Positions 19,026 through 30,602 of a stretch of DNA of 64,000 nt are shown piece after piece. The position numbers and the translations under genes were made by a program. The notes beneath the pieces were generated by a model, which saw only the letters and a program-made list of their open reading frames with translations, searched no databases and was not told the origin of the DNA. The DNA is from Methanosarcina sp. MTP4. GTDB taxonomy: Archaea > Halobacteriota > Methanosarcinia > Methanosarcinales > Methanosarcinaceae. The stretch is from NCBI RefSeq assembly GCF_000970045.1, contig NZ_CP009505.1, positions 3,744,808 through 3,808,807 of the forward strand, written 5' to 3'. Position 1 is the stretch's first letter. Each line of letters starts with the position of its first letter.

Positions 19026-20288
19026 TTAGAGATTGTTCTTATAGGCCTCGAGGGTCTTTTCGATATCCTCTTCGGTATGGGCTTCCGAGAGGAAGTTTGT
19101 CTCGAACTGAGAGGGAGGCAGGAAAATCCCGCCGGAAAGCATCCTGTGGAAGAAGGCAAAGTAACCTTCCTTGTCACATTTCAGGACGTCCTGGTAGTTT
19201 GAAGGTTCTGCCCCGAAGAAGATCTTGAACATGGAGGCAATTCCGCAGACGCTGTAGTCAAGCCCTTCGTCAGCTACGATTTCGGAAAGTGCGGTCCTGA
19301 AGGCGTCTCCCTTTGCATTCAGTTTTGCGTGCAGGTTCTCCTGCTTGAAGTAGTCAAGCACTGCAATGCCCGCTGCCATGGAACAGGGGCTTCCGCTAAA
19401 GGTTCCAGCCTGGTAGACCGGCCCGGAGGGAGAAACCTTCTCCATGATCTCTTTTCGTCCACCGAATACCCCGACCGGAAGCCCCCCACCCACGATTTTT
19501 CCGAGGGTGGTCATGTCGGGCACGACCCCGTAATACTCCTGGGCCCCGCCCATGGCGAGCCTGAATCCGGTGATGACTTCGTCGAAAATCAGGAGGACGT
19601 CGTTTTCCTCTGTGAGCTTGCGGACTTCTTTCAGGTAGCCCGGTTTCGGAAGGATCGGGCCTACATTTCCCTGCACGGGTTCGAGGATGACAGCCGCAAG
19701 GTCGTCTTTGTTTTTCTCCACAAGCTCGGTCATACCCTCGATATCGTTAAACTGGGCCTGCAGGGTATACTTCGTGAAATCGGCAGGGATACCAAGAGAA
19801 TCGGGTTCCCCGTGGGTGCTTGCCCCGGAACCGGCCTTAACCAGCACCGCGTCATGAGCCCCGTGGAAACCACCTTCGATCTTGACGAATTTCTTCCTGC
19901 CCGTAAACCCGCGGGCCAGGCGGATTGCGCTCATTGTAGCTTCGGTCCCGGTCGACACGAAACGGAGCATATCAATGCTCGGGTAATACCCCGCAATTTT
20001 CTCTGCCAGGGTTACCTCGAGTTCCGAGGGGGTACCGTAAAGCCAGCCCTTGTCGAGCTGAGCCCTGATCGCTTCCTTGATTACAGGGTGGTTGTGCCCC
20101 AGAATTTCCGGGCCATAGGCCAGGCAGTAGTCGATATACTCGTTTCCATCAAGGTCCCTGATCTTCGAGCCGTCGGCTGATGCCGTGTAGAAGGGGTATG
20201 GTTTGATTGCACGCACCGGGCTGCTTACCCCGCCCGGGAGCAGGGTCTTTGCCTTTTCGAACATTTCTCTGGACTTTTCAAGCGTCAT
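19026..20288 (-). CDS. hemL: Glutamate-1-semialdehyde 2,1-aminomutase
   Basis: 420 aa PLP enzyme converting glutamate-1-semialdehyde to 5-aminolevulinate. [15 protein letters not shown] at the N-terminus, [20 protein letters not shown], and the PLP-lysine in [18 protein letters not shown]. Length normal. GGTGA lies upstream of the ATG. Between hemB and hemC, as expected for the C5 pathway that begins with Glu-tRNA. Confidence 0.96.
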   Translation of the reverse strand: MTLEKSREMFEKAKTLLPGGVSSPVRAIKPYPFYTASADGSKIRDLDGNEYIDYCLAYGPEILGHNHPVIKEAIRAQLDKGWLYGTPSELEVTLAEKIAGYYPSIDMLRFVSTGTEATMSAIRLARGFTGRKKFVKIEGGFHGAHDAVLVKAGSGASTHGEPDSLGIPADFTKYTLQAQFNDIEGMTELVEKNKDDLAAVILEPVQGNVGPILPKPGYLKEVRKLTEENDVLLIFDEVITGFRLAMGGAQEYYGVVPDMTTLGKIVGGGLPVGVFGGRKEIMEKVSPSGPVYQAGTFSGSPCSMAAGIAVLDYFKQENLHAKLNAKGDAFRTALSEIVADEGLDYSVCGIASMFKIFFGAEPSNYQDVLKCDKEGYFAFFHRMLSGGIFLPPSQFETNFLSEAHTEEDIEKTLEAYKNNL

Positions 20289-20335
20289 GGGAATTTCACC
20301 GATTAGACTGAAAACGAATCGAATTATAACCCAGG

Positions 20336-20446
20336 TTGTAATCGATATTATAATGACTTGTAATCGATATTATAATGACTTGTAATCGATATTATAATGG
20401 CTTGTAATCGATATTGTAATGACTTGCAATCGATATTATAACCAGG
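20336..20446. repeat. 22-bp tandem repeat, 5 copies, in the hemL 5' leader
   Basis: Units begin at 20336, 20358, 20380, 20402 and 20424, exactly 22 bp apart (TTGTAATCGATATTATAATG plus two bases), with a degenerate sixth at 20447. On the transcribed (minus) strand every unit contains TTATAATATCGATTAC, which includes a TATA-like box and a palindromic ATCGAT. The array starts 48 bp before hemL. The rest of the gap to hemB (20447-20696) shows nothing definite. Confidence 0.88.
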
Positions 20447-20696
20447 TTGTAATTGATTTGCAGATATTCCTTAAACTTTTGTTAAATTCTGTTTCTTATC
20501 TGTATTACAGCCTCTCCCCCTATTAAGCAGTTATTGCTGATTTTTGGAATAGACATTAAGGATAACCGAAAAAAGAGAAGAGACATAACAAAATGAAAAA
20601 GTTAAAAACGGAAGTTCAAGTCCGAAAATAGAGCCTGAAAGATTAGAGAGCTTAAAATAAAAACATTTAAAATAAAAAAAAGGAAGCGCCTGAAGA

Positions 20697-21680
20697 TCAG
20701 GGCGCTGACTTCAGCATACGGGCGATGTCCTTTGCGGAATAAGTAATAATGATGTCCGCACCTGCCCTCTTGATAGAAAGGAGGGCTTCGTATACTACCT
20801 TTTTCTCATCAAGCCAGCCGTTTGCTGCCGCTGCCTTGAGCATGGAGTACTCCCCACTCACGTTATAGGCGGCGGTGGGCATCCCGAACTCGGTCTTTAC
20901 CCGGTACACGATGTCCAGGTAGGGGAGAGCAGGCTTTACCATGAGGATATCCGCACCTTCGGCAACGTCGAGGGTGACTTCCCGTAGGGCCTCGTCGCTG
21001 TTGGCAGGGTCCATCTGGTAGCTTGAGCGGTCCCCGAAAGAGTAGCCGGATTCGGCAGCCTCCCTGAAGGGCCCGTAAAAGGCAGAGTGGAACTTTGCGG
21101 CATAGGACATGATAGGGATATTTTCGAAACCATGCTCATCAAGTGCCCTCCGGATAGCTACCACCATCCCGTCCATCATCCCGGAAGGAGCAACCATGTC
21201 GGCCCCGGCTTTTGCGTGGCTGACCGCAATTTTCCCGAGGATTTCAAGGGTAGGGTCGTTCAGGACCTCCTCTTTCTTGAAGTCCACGATCCCGCAGTGC
21301 CCGTGATCGGTGTACTCACACATGCAGATGTCCGTGATCACCACCAGATCGTCCCCGACTTCGGCCTTGATCCTCCGGACAGCTTCCTGGATAACGTCCT
21401 TTTCCCCGTAGGAAGAACTGCCCTCGGCATCCTTATGCCCCGGTACGCCGAAAAGGATCACTGCCGGAATCCCTAGTTCGGCGATCTCTTTTGCCTCTTT
21501 TGCAACCTCTGAGAGGGGAAAGCCGAAAACCCCTGGCATGGAAGAAAATTCGACAGGGGAGTCAATAGTCTCATTCACAAAGATTGGTTGGACCAGGTCG
21601 TCAACCGTGAGGACGGTCTCCCTCACAAGATTCTTTATCTTTCCTTTTCTCAATCTTCTCAACCTGATATCTGGAAACAT
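20697..21680 (-). CDS. hemB: Porphobilinogen synthase (delta-aminolevulinic acid dehydratase)
   Basis: 327 aa. Two lysines form the active site: [20 protein letters not shown] region and [18 protein letters not shown] (first Lys), and [16 protein letters not shown] (second, Schiff-base Lys). A Cys-rich metal loop is seen at [13 protein letters not shown], suggesting a zinc-dependent enzyme. The start at [12 protein letters not shown] is set by GGAGTGAT before ATG 21680; the frame is open 16 codons further. Confidence 0.95.
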   Translation of the reverse strand: MFPDIRLRRLRKGKIKNLVRETVLTVDDLVQPIFVNETIDSPVEFSSMPGVFGFPLSEVAKEAKEIAELGIPAVILFGVPGHKDAEGSSSYGEKDVIQEAVRRIKAEVGDDLVVITDICMCEYTDHGHCGIVDFKKEEVLNDPTLEILGKIAVSHAKAGADMVAPSGMMDGMVVAIRRALDEHGFENIPIMSYAAKFHSAFYGPFREAAESGYSFGDRSSYQMDPANSDEALREVTLDVAEGADILMVKPALPYLDIVYRVKTEFGMPTAAYNVSGEYSMLKAAAANGWLDEKKVVYEALLSIKRAGADIIITYSAKDIARMLKSAP

Positions 21681-21904
21681 GGGATCACTCCTGTAACTTA
21701 AACTGTAACTTAAAAATTGAGCCTGCAAATAGAAAATATTAACTATGCGAATTATATTCGCATGAGTTGAATGTAAATAATCCGAATTGAAGATTGGCCG
21801 TACAAATTAATTAATCCTGTAAGCCGGGGTATTGCTGACATTAGGTATTACCAGCAGTAGGTATTGCCAGCAACAAGTATTGCCAGCAACAAGTATTGTG
21901 GGTA

Positions 21905-23191
21905 TTAGTCCTTCCCACAGCCGGGTTTTGCTCTTTCGACCCTCACCTTATCTTTATCCAGACAGAAAACCCTGGAAACCACATCAAGGAACTCCTCGTT
22001 TCCGAGTTCTGCAGCCTGCCTGAGGACTTTCGTAGGTTCACCCAGAATCTTGTTGACAATGGAATGGGTAAGATCGTCAAGGACCTGGGTTTCGATTTCC
22101 CCGATCGTATGATAGGCCTTGAGGCGGTTTACAGCTTTTTCCCGCTCCTGCATCCGGACATCATAAACCTGCTTATAAAGTTCGGTGATCAGGCGGTCGG
22201 CTTTCTGGCGCTTGTACTGGATATTCAGGAGCCGGAGTTCTTCCTGGATCATCTCTTCGGCTTTCCTGGCCTCTTCCTTTCGCATCTTCAGGGTCTTTTC
22301 ACTGATGACCCGGAGGTTGTCAATGTTGCAGAGTTCAACGTTCTCAAGTTCCGCTACGGACTCCTCAATATCCCGGGGGTTTGCGATATCGACCATAAGG
22401 AGTTTGCTGCCCCGGTCCCTGACGGCATCCTCAACCATCTCCCGGGTAAGTATATAGTGGGGAGCCCCGGTCCCGCTGATAACCACATCGGCATCCTGGA
22501 GGTAATTCATAACATCGTCAAGTTTTACTGCATGCCCACCGAGCTCGTAGGCAAGTTCCTCAGCCCGCTGATAGGTCCGGTTTGCGATGTAGATACCTTC
22601 GATATCCTTTTCTGCCAGAGCTTTTGCGACCAGGACCCCTATTTCCCCTGCCCCTATCACAAGCACGTTCTTGCCTTCCAGGCCCCCGAAAATATCTTCG
22701 GCAAGGTCCACAGCAGCCGAACCGATTGAAACCGAGCCCTTATTGATACGGGTTTCATTCCGGATTCTCTTACCGACCTGGATTGCCTTGTCAAAAGCCG
22801 TATCCAGGATTTTTCCCGTGGTCCCGGACTTTTTGGAATAGGCATAAAGCTCCTTGATCTGCCCCAGGATCTGGTCTTCTCCCACAATCATGGACTCCAG
22901 GCCGCCGGAGAGACGGAGCAGGTGTTCCAGGGACTCGTCATGCCCGAAAAATTCAATAATATGTGTGGAAGCCCCCATTTCCTTTGCAAAAGAGAAAAGA
23001 ACACTGCTGCTTTTTGGGGAAACGACATAGATTTCAACCCTGTTGCAGGTTTTTAAAACAACGCATTCATACACGTATTCATGGTTGTAAAGGTTATGGA
23101 GCAAACCGTCAAGGTCCCCGTGCCAGGCGGACTCCATTTCATCGATCTTTGCTTTTTTGTGGGATATAACCATACTTGAAATTTCTGTCAC
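21905..23191 (-). CDS. hemA: Glutamyl-tRNA reductase
   Basis: 428 aa. NADPH-dependent reductase releasing glutamate-1-semialdehyde from Glu-tRNA. The catalytic cysteine is in VVLKTCNRVEIYVV (about residue 48), followed by GGLESMIVGEDQILGQIK, and the Rossmann site NVLVIGAGEIGVLVAKAL. C-terminal dimerisation helices follow. It opens with GTG, 6 nt after GGAGG, so GTG is the start. First gene of the porphyrin block. Confidence 0.96.
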   Translation of the reverse strand: MTEISSMVISHKKAKIDEMESAWHGDLDGLLHNLYNHEYVYECVVLKTCNRVEIYVVSPKSSSVLFSFAKEMGASTHIIEFFGHDESLEHLLRLSGGLESMIVGEDQILGQIKELYAYSKKSGTTGKILDTAFDKAIQVGKRIRNETRINKGSVSIGSAAVDLAEDIFGGLEGKNVLVIGAGEIGVLVAKALAEKDIEGIYIANRTYQRAEELAYELGGHAVKLDDVMNYLQDADVVISGTGAPHYILTREMVEDAVRDRGSKLLMVDIANPRDIEESVAELENVELCNIDNLRVISEKTLKMRKEEARKAEEMIQEELRLLNIQYKRQKADRLITELYKQVYDVRMQEREKAVNRLKAYHTIGEIETQVLDDLTHSIVNKILGEPTKVLRQAAELGNEEFLDVVSRVFCLDKDKVRVERAKPGCGKD

Positions 23192-23330
23192 AGAGAGCCT
23201 CCGGAGAGATTATAGGGATTGTACATTGAATTGCACTAAAGGGTTGGTGCATTGAATTGCCCATAAGATGGTACATGAAATTATAGAGTATTAGTGTGTA
23301 GAGATAAGTGTGTAGATAATTTGTCGTATA

Positions 23331-24008
23331 TTACTTCTTATCGCTTTCATCGATGTGAGCCGAAACCAGGGAATATGCAAGTTCTGCCGCTTTTTCATAA
23401 GAATCGGAGAAACTTTCCCAGACACTTTCGCTTTCAAGGACCTTCCAGAGGAGTTCTTTCCTCTTTTTCTGCTCGCCTACATGTTCTTTCAGGTAGCACC
23501 GGAGCTCGTCCTGGAGCCGGATCATATCGGAATACTGTGGAGTGATCAGGCTTTCGATTTTCCTGCGGGAATATTTTGAAACCGCCGGGCTTCGGCCCAG
23601 AGTGGAAATCCCAATTACAAGGTCCCCTCTTTTTATGACTGACGGGATAACAACACTACCTAAAACATCCACCTGATTAATCAAAATATCGCTTTCCCCG
23701 GCAATGGACGTGATTTTCCTGTTAAGCGAGGAATCGCTGGTTGCGGGGATAACGAGAAAAGCCCCATTGATAAACTCCCGGAGTTCGGAGTCCGTTACCC
23801 CCGAAAGGTCCAGCCGGACCAGCCGGAGCTTTCCGCAAGCTTCAAGTTCTTGCAGCCTTTGGGAAAAGCCAAGGCTCACAACAGTGGTCTTTGCACAACT
23901 GCAGAAGAGTTCGGCTTTTCGCTCGCCTACGGAGCCTCCACCAAAAATCACAACCTTCCGGTTCGAAAGGTCAAGCATCAAAGGCAGGTAATTATTTGTC
24001 CCGGTCAT
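23331..24008 (-). CDS. Precorrin-2 dehydrogenase / sirohydrochlorin ferrochelatase (Met8/CysG-N type)
   Basis: 225 aa. N-terminal NAD domain: LMLDLSNRKVVIFGGGSVGERKAELF, then VIPATSDSSLNRKI and the dimer region VIPSVIKRGDLVIGISTLGRSPAVSKYSRRKIE, typical of Met8p/CysG-B. It oxidises precorrin-2 to sirohydrochlorin and may insert iron to give siroheme, which feeds AhbA/AhbB. Start ATG 24008 is preceded by GAGGTG; a GTG four codons upstream is part of that element. Whether it chelates iron is inferred from similarity. Confidence 0.88.
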   Translation of the reverse strand: MTGTNNYLPLMLDLSNRKVVIFGGGSVGERKAELFCSCAKTTVVSLGFSQRLQELEACGKLRLVRLDLSGVTDSELREFINGAFLVIPATSDSSLNRKITSIAGESDILINQVDVLGSVVIPSVIKRGDLVIGISTLGRSPAVSKYSRRKIESLITPQYSDMIRLQDELRCYLKEHVGEQKKRKELLWKVLESESVWESFSDSYEKAAELAYSLVSAHIDESDKK

Positions 24009-24094
24009 CTTTCGGAGCACCTCGCAATGTAGAAAAAATAATCACTGAGATAATCACGAAAAAATTATTAAAACCTGACCCGTAAAAAGGCCCT

Positions 24095-24553
24095 TTAAAG
24101 CCGGACTCCGGTTTTCTTGAATTCCCGGTCGCTGAAGAAAAGGGTATAGTCCTTAATTCCGGTAGCTTCCGAAATTTTCTCAGCCACTTTTACACAGTCA
24201 TTGGGGTTATAGGAATGAACCATTGTAAACAGGTTATACTGCCAGTCAGGATAGCGGGGGCGTTCATAACAGTGCGTAACTTCGGGAAATTCAGCCATGA
24301 TATTCCCTACCGTTTCGATCTGCTCATCAGGAACATTCCAGACACACATTGCATTGGCTTTTATGCCTATGGCTCTGTGCCCGATTGAAGCCGCAAAGCG
24401 ACGGATCTTCCCGGCTTTCTGGAGGTTTTTAAGCCTGTCAACAACCTCCTGTTCACTGATTCCAAGTTCGGAAGCAAACCCTTTGAAAGGAGAATGCGTG
24501 ATTGGAATTCCGTCCTGCACGAGTTTTAGCAGTTTTACATCCGTTTTATCCAT
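24095..24553 (-). CDS. ahbB: Siroheme decarboxylase subunit (AhbB-like)
   Basis: 152 aa Lrp/AsnC-type protein. An N-terminal HTH-like region (DVKLLKLVQDGIPITHSPFKGFASELGISEQEVVDRLKNLQ) is followed by a RAM-like domain with RYPDWQYNLFTMVHSY, the YNLF motif shared by siroheme decarboxylases. With its neighbour it removes two acetate carboxyls from siroheme to give 12,18-didecarboxysiroheme. AGGTGA is 4 nt before ATG 24553 and 4 nt separate it from the upstream stop. Which of the two paralogues is A and which B is tentative, based on size and order. Confidence 0.85.
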   Translation of the reverse strand: MDKTDVKLLKLVQDGIPITHSPFKGFASELGISEQEVVDRLKNLQKAGKIRRFAASIGHRAIGIKANAMCVWNVPDEQIETVGNIMAEFPEVTHCYERPRYPDWQYNLFTMVHSYNPNDCVKVAEKISEATGIKDYTLFFSDREFKKTGVRL

Positions 24554-24557
24554 AATT

Positions 24558-26167
<1,610 letters not shown>

Positions 26168-26518
26168 AAGTTTTAGAAACTGGAACTTTGGATCTGAATC
26201 TAATTTAGGATAATTGAGAGGTATACCTGAGAGGTCATATTAATATCCTGCCATTTCAGGTGAAAACCAGCAAAAAATCATTAGAATATTTACCTTTAGA
26301 TAATACAGAAACAGGTCCTATTAATATTCTTTCATTTCATATAATTTATGAACCGGGAATTCCCGGGAAAACAGAAGAAAGACAAATGGGCAAAAGAGGG
26401 GGAAGAAGAAAGGGAAGAAAAAGGGATACAAAAATATAAAAAATCCGCAGGAAAATAAAAAATCCAGAGGACCCGGGAAAGAACCCGGGTAAAAACACGA
26501 ACCAGACAAGGGAAAAAA
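26168..26518. promoter_or_regulatory. Upstream region of ahbD with paired 18-bp elements and a 14-bp palindrome
   Basis: No gene. Two direct copies of an 18-bp element, AGGTCATATTAATATCCT at 26232-26249 and AGGTCCTATTAATATTCT at 26313-26330 (16 of 18 identical), are 81 bp apart, each with the palindromic core TATTAATA and each followed by a CATTTCA box. A perfect palindrome CCGGGAATTCCCGG lies at 26353-26366. The rest is A/G-rich (26370-26500), and ACCCGGGAAAGAACCCGGGT near 26480 may end aroC transcripts. Confidence 0.55.
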
Positions 26519-27616
26519 TTACTCAAGCAACGTCCTTGCATTGATAAAGCCGCTCCGGAGCATGTGGTCGGCAAGCACCAGGGCAACCATGGCTTCTCCC
26601 ACAGGCACCATGCGCGGGGGGATGGTGGGATCGTGCCGTCCTTTGATTACGATTTCCGTATCTTCTCCGGTTTCGAGGTCCACTGTCTGCTGGGACTTCC
26701 CGATGGAGGGGGTTGGCTTTACGGCAGCCCGGCAGACTATGTCCAGGCCCGTGGAAATTCCCCCAAGTGTCCCGCCTGCGTTATTGCTCCTGCAGGTAAC
26801 TTTTCCTTCCTGCATGCAGAAGGAGTCATTCATCTCACTACCCCGCAAACGCGCAGCTTCAAACCCGGCTCCGAGTTCAAAGCCCTTGACTGCGGGGATA
26901 CTCATAAGCGCTTTTGCAAGGTCGGCATCAAGCCTGTCAAAGACCGGTTCTCCCAGACCTGCAGGCACGCCCCTTACGACAAGCTCGACAATTCCCCCGA
27001 TGCTGTCGTTTTCCTCCTTTGCGCTTTTGGCGGTTTCAAGCATACTTTCTGCGGCTTCAAGGTCGGCACAGCGTACAGGCGTCTTTTCTACGTTTTCGAC
27101 GATTTCTTCAAAGGAAAGAGCTTTTGCCCGGACTCCCCCGAGTTCCAGCACATGCCCGGCAACCCGGATTCCGAAACGGGCAAGGAGGAGTTTGGCAATG
27201 GCTCCGCCTGCAACCCTGCCGATGGTCTCCCGGGCAGAAGACCTGCCTCCACCACGGTAGTCCCGGATTCCGTAGCGAGCCATGTAAGAAAAATCGGCAT
27301 GGCCGGGGCGGGGGGTATTTTTGATAGCATCGTAAGCCGAAGAGCGGGCGTCCGCATTCCAGACCAGCATGGAAATAGGAGTACCGGTACTCATACCTTC
27401 GAAAATCCCGGAAAGGACCTCCACTTTATCCTGTTCTTTGCGCGGGGTAGAAAGTGCGCTCTGTCCCGGGCGCCTCCGGTCCAGTTCCTTCTGGATATCA
27501 GCCTCAGAGAAGGAAAGCCCTGCAGGCACCCCGTCCACCACAACGCCCACTGCCCGGCCGTGGGACTCACCCCAGGTAGTAATTCGAAACATCTGCCCGA
27601 AAACGTTTCCTGCCAT
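26519..27616 (-). CDS. aroC: Chorismate synthase
   Basis: 365 aa, FMN-dependent. Signature blocks: [18 protein letters not shown] at the start, [52 protein letters not shown] and the C-terminal [18 protein letters not shown]. It makes chorismate for aromatic amino acids. Starts 5 nt after the stop of the cation transporter gene, so they form a two-gene unit. Confidence 0.96.
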   Translation of the reverse strand: MAGNVFGQMFRITTWGESHGRAVGVVVDGVPAGLSFSEADIQKELDRRRPGQSALSTPRKEQDKVEVLSGIFEGMSTGTPISMLVWNADARSSAYDAIKNTPRPGHADFSYMARYGIRDYRGGGRSSARETIGRVAGGAIAKLLLARFGIRVAGHVLELGGVRAKALSFEEIVENVEKTPVRCADLEAAESMLETAKSAKEENDSIGGIVELVVRGVPAGLGEPVFDRLDADLAKALMSIPAVKGFELGAGFEAARLRGSEMNDSFCMQEGKVTCRSNNAGGTLGGISTGLDIVCRAAVKPTPSIGKSQQTVDLETGEDTEIVIKGRHDPTIPPRMVPVGEAMVALVLADHMLRSGFINARTLLE

Positions 27617-27621
27617 GCATC

Positions 27622-28518
27622 TTAACTGGTTTTTTTGCTATTTGATTCTTGGGGTAAGGGGATAGCAGGCTCTATATGCACAACCACATCGGAAACCCCT
27701 TCGTATTCAGCCTTCAAAAGCTTGCTTACGCTGTGGGAGATCAGGTGAGCTTCCTCGATAGGCATGTCGGGCCGGACAAGCAGGTGCATGTCAATCCGGA
27801 TGTCCCCCATGCCCCCGCGAGTACGAATCTTATGGCAATCGAGCACCCCTTCAACCCCCATTACAACATCACAGATCTCGTCCTCATCGAGCTGGGACAT
27901 ATCAAGGAGAGTCGCCGAACTCTGTTTGATAATTCTAAACCCTGCGCGGAGGATGAGGAAAGATATTACGAGGGCTATAAACGGGTCGAGAAGAGGGTAG
28001 CCGAACTTTACGGCGACAAGGCCCACAATCACCGAAAGAGAGACGTAGATATCACTTTTCGTATGCATGGAGTCTGCGATAAGGACCTGGCTTTGCAGGG
28101 AAACCCCCTCCCTGTGCTCGTAGCGCGTGACCAGGAAATTTATGCCCATGGTCCCCAGCATCACAAGGAAACTGACTGCAGTGACTTCAGGCAGATCCCG
28201 GGTAAAAAACCGGCCCAGCGCGTCCTGAAAAATCTCAAACGCCACAAAAATCAGGAGAAGGGCGATAAAAACCGAAGCAAGGGTCTCGTACTTCTGATGC
28301 CCGTAAGGATGGTCCTTATCCGGAGGACGGGACGCGATATAGATTCCAGCCAATCCCACAATATTGGAGATCCCATCAAAAAGCGAATGGTAGCCGTCCG
28401 CAGTCATGCTCAGAGTGCTGGAAAAAGTCCCGTAGGCGATTTTAGCAAAAGCTACTGCAAGGTTCAGGAAGAGGACGTAAAGAAGGACCTTTCGGATTTT
28501 TTTAAACCTGAGCGTCAT
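27622..28518 (-). CDS. Cation diffusion facilitator family transporter
   Basis: 298 aa. Six membrane helices; helix II contains [13 protein letters not shown] (Asp/His metal site), helix V contains [14 protein letters not shown], i.e. the HxxxD sites of CDF proteins. A cytoplasmic C-terminal domain (about 205-290) has the ferredoxin-like fold pattern [30 protein letters not shown]. It exports Zn, Co, Ni, Mn or Fe against protons; the metal cannot be told. Adjacent to aroC with no known functional link. Confidence 0.9.
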   Translation of the reverse strand: MTLRFKKIRKVLLYVLFLNLAVAFAKIAYGTFSSTLSMTADGYHSLFDGISNIVGLAGIYIASRPPDKDHPYGHQKYETLASVFIALLLIFVAFEIFQDALGRFFTRDLPEVTAVSFLVMLGTMGINFLVTRYEHREGVSLQSQVLIADSMHTKSDIYVSLSVIVGLVAVKFGYPLLDPFIALVISFLILRAGFRIIKQSSATLLDMSQLDEDEICDVVMGVEGVLDCHKIRTRGGMGDIRIDMHLLVRPDMPIEEAHLISHSVSKLLKAEYEGVSDVVVHIEPAIPLPQESNSKKTS

Positions 28519-28687
28519 AACTGAAAATCCCCTGAGTACGAAACTACCTTGAGCCCGGAAAAAGAGCTGGAAAAGAGCCGATAAATTTCACGGCAATCCT
28601 TTACTAAACAATAATACCTGCAATTATAAAAAGAAAAAGTAGAACAAAAAGATTTGAAAAGAGATTTGAGGAAAGGAGTTTAAAAGT

Positions 28688-29431
28688 TTAACACTCCTTA
28701 CCTGCCCACAGCATGTAGGCATCTACTATTTCCTGTCCTTCCAGAAAAACAAGCCCGTGTTTTTGCCCGTACTCTTTTGCGTCCTCTTTTGAAAGGGCCT
28801 TTCCGTTAAAATCATCCAGCATTTCGCAAACGACCATGACGGGGTTAATCCCTGCAATCCGGGCAAGGGCAACGGAAAGTTCGGTCTGGCCCCTTCTTTC
28901 TTCCAGCAGCCCTTCGGCAGCCCTGAGGAGCGCAACATGTCCGGGAGTTCGGAATTCGTTTCCGAAACGCACTTCATTTCCCGAAAGGGCACTTTCAGCA
29001 ACTTCCCCGATCATCCGAATGGTGTGAGCCCGTTCATTATCAGGAATTCCTGTCCTGGTTTCCCTGTGATTAACCCAGATGGAAAAAGATGAGTGGGAAT
29101 CGTACTGGAGGTCTCCTTCCTTTTCCACGACTTCTCCGAGTTCCCCGTTGAATTTTCCTGCGTCCCGGACAAGGTCTGCCATGAAGGGAAGCCTCAACTG
29201 CCTTGAAGCCACAGGATCCACAGCCACACATATCAGGCCCCCGGCATCTTTACGCATCCACTGGACGTCCCTGTAGCTAACTGCCCCTGCGGGAATTACG
29301 AAATCTGTCTCCCCTTCCCGGGAATCCGAGTCATAGATCAAAAACATTTTTCCGGCTCTGATAGCTTCCAGAGCCCTGTTAATATTATCATTCTCATATT
29401 GCAGGCAGTCGTAGATTGCAGTTTCAGTCAT
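28688..29431 (-). CDS. ribB: 3,4-dihydroxy-2-butanone-4-phosphate synthase
   Basis: 247 aa, single-domain RibB. Motifs: FLIYDSDSREGETDFVIPAG (acidic loop binding Mg and substrate), SIWVNHRETRTGIPDNERAHTI, FRTPGHVALLRAAEGLLEERRGQTE and the glutamate-bearing VVCEMLDD. It supplies the four-carbon unit for riboflavin. The start overlaps the rbkR stop by 4 nt (ATGA), coupling synthesis with the flavin kinase/regulator. Confidence 0.95.
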   Translation of the reverse strand: MTETAIYDCLQYENDNINRALEAIRAGKMFLIYDSDSREGETDFVIPAGAVSYRDVQWMRKDAGGLICVAVDPVASRQLRLPFMADLVRDAGKFNGELGEVVEKEGDLQYDSHSSFSIWVNHRETRTGIPDNERAHTIRMIGEVAESALSGNEVRFGNEFRTPGHVALLRAAEGLLEERRGQTELSVALARIAGINPVMVVCEMLDDFNGKALSKEDAKEYGQKHGLVFLEGQEIVDAYMLWAGKEC

Positions 29432-30105
29432 TTTCGGCCCTCCATACCCTGTTTTTCAATTTTGATCTTAACGTGGTCTCCGTCTTTCAAGGCCAGGGCG
29501 TCCCTGAGTTTTACCGGAGCAATGACTTCAATTAAATCATTCGGATAGTGAGTCCTCTCCGGGACGACCACTACAGCCTCTTCCCCGTCGATCTTCACAG
29601 GATAACATTTTCCTCCTCCGTAAGTCCGCTCCCCATCACTGAAACCGTGGATGTGAAGAGCAGGCAACTCGCCAAGCCGGTCCCTGTCCCCCGAACTGTC
29701 CTCGGAAAGCTGCACATTCAGGGTTCCAGGGAAAGGCACAAAATGCAACTGTTCCTCGAACTGTTTCCTGTATCCGGGGATATTGATATAATATTGTCCT
29801 TCACCCAGGCCCGTGAGCACGTTACCCTCAAGTTCGAAAGCGTTATTTTCAGGGGAAAAGATCTGCCTGTATTCAGAGTATTCATTTTTAAGGATTTCAA
29901 GCCCTTTTTCTGTCATTTTTATCAACTGACCACCGGGAACAATCGTTCTTTCGATCAGCCGCTCTTCTTCCAGTTGTTTTAATTTCCTTGCCGCTGTCTT
30001 GGAGCTGGTCCCCACATATCTTTGGAACTCACTTGAAGAGATCTTTATAGTTTTATTCGTTGCCCCCATGAGGGCAAGCTTCTTCAGGTATTCGATGTCC
30101 GGCAC
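29428..30105 (-). CDS. rbkR: Bifunctional riboflavin regulator and CTP-dependent riboflavin kinase (RbkR type)
   Basis: 225 aa. Residues 1-90 are a winged helix (ISSSEFQRYVGTSSKTAARKLKQLEEERLIERTIVPGGQLIKMTEKG). The rest is the archaeal CTP-dependent kinase barrel: GLGEGQYYINIPGYRKQFEEQLHFVPFPGTLNVQL, and THYPNDLIEVIAPVKLRDALALKDGDHV. Archaeal RbkR proteins of this architecture are known to be both kinase and repressor/activator of riboflavin genes. A longer frame opens at 30204, but GGGTG lies 6 nt before the GTG at 30105 and family members start at xDIEYLKKLA, so I choose the GTG. A TATA box (CTTTTTATAT) lies near 30240 on this strand. Confidence 0.87.
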   Translation of the reverse strand: MPDIEYLKKLALMGATNKTIKISSSEFQRYVGTSSKTAARKLKQLEEERLIERTIVPGGQLIKMTEKGLEILKNEYSEYRQIFSPENNAFELEGNVLTGLGEGQYYINIPGYRKQFEEQLHFVPFPGTLNVQLSEDSSGDRDRLGELPALHIHGFSDGERTYGGGKCYPVKIDGEEAVVVVPERTHYPNDLIEVIAPVKLRDALALKDGDHVKIKIEKQGMEGRK

Positions 30106-30298
30106 TATCGGCACCCTTTTTACCTTAATTTTGAGATGCGTCTCAATAATGAGATGTGGAACTACGCACTCCCCTATAATAAAACTTTTGATAATACCCA
30201 CCAATAGAAGGTAAAAGGATAATTGTTTCCGAGTAGCATATAAAAAGTTTTACGGTGTTTTTAAATAGTTGTATATTCGTTAGAAGTATTAATTTGAC

Positions 30299-30470
30299 AT
30301 GACACAGGAAACCATAATTGAATGCCCTTCGTGCTCCCCCGAAGAAAAGGTTCCGCACGAGATCCTGAAATTAGGAAAAAAAACCTAGTCCTCTGCCGGA
30401 AATGCGGGTTGGTGTATGTCTCACAGAAAATAGAAACCCCGGAAAAAACCATTATACAAATTATTTTCCC
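30299..30470 (+). pseudogene. Truncated, frameshifted duplicate of the downstream zinc-ribbon gene
   Basis: An ATG at 30299 opens a frame reading TIIECPSCSPEEKVPHEILKL, closely matching residues of the intact gene at 30603 ([21 protein letters not shown]). It stops at TAG 30386-30388 just after a run of eight A. In the -1 frame similarity continues: LCRKCGLVYVSQKIE against [14 protein letters not shown], so the second zinc knuckle is in another frame. Similarity fades near 30470. The DNA before the ATG also resembles the promoter of the intact gene. This indicates a tandem duplication that decayed; a sequencing slip or programmed shift in the A-run is possible but the rest of the protein is missing anyway. 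Confidence 0.8.
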
Positions 30471-30602
30471 CGAAATCTCTATTCCCTGGTCCTTTTTTTT
30501 GGAATCCCTGTCACCCAAATTCCTGTTGCCGAAAACCTCCCAAAAAAACGCCACCAGAGGAGTTAAATATTTAGCGTTTTGAATGCAAGTACTGATTTGA
30601 AC

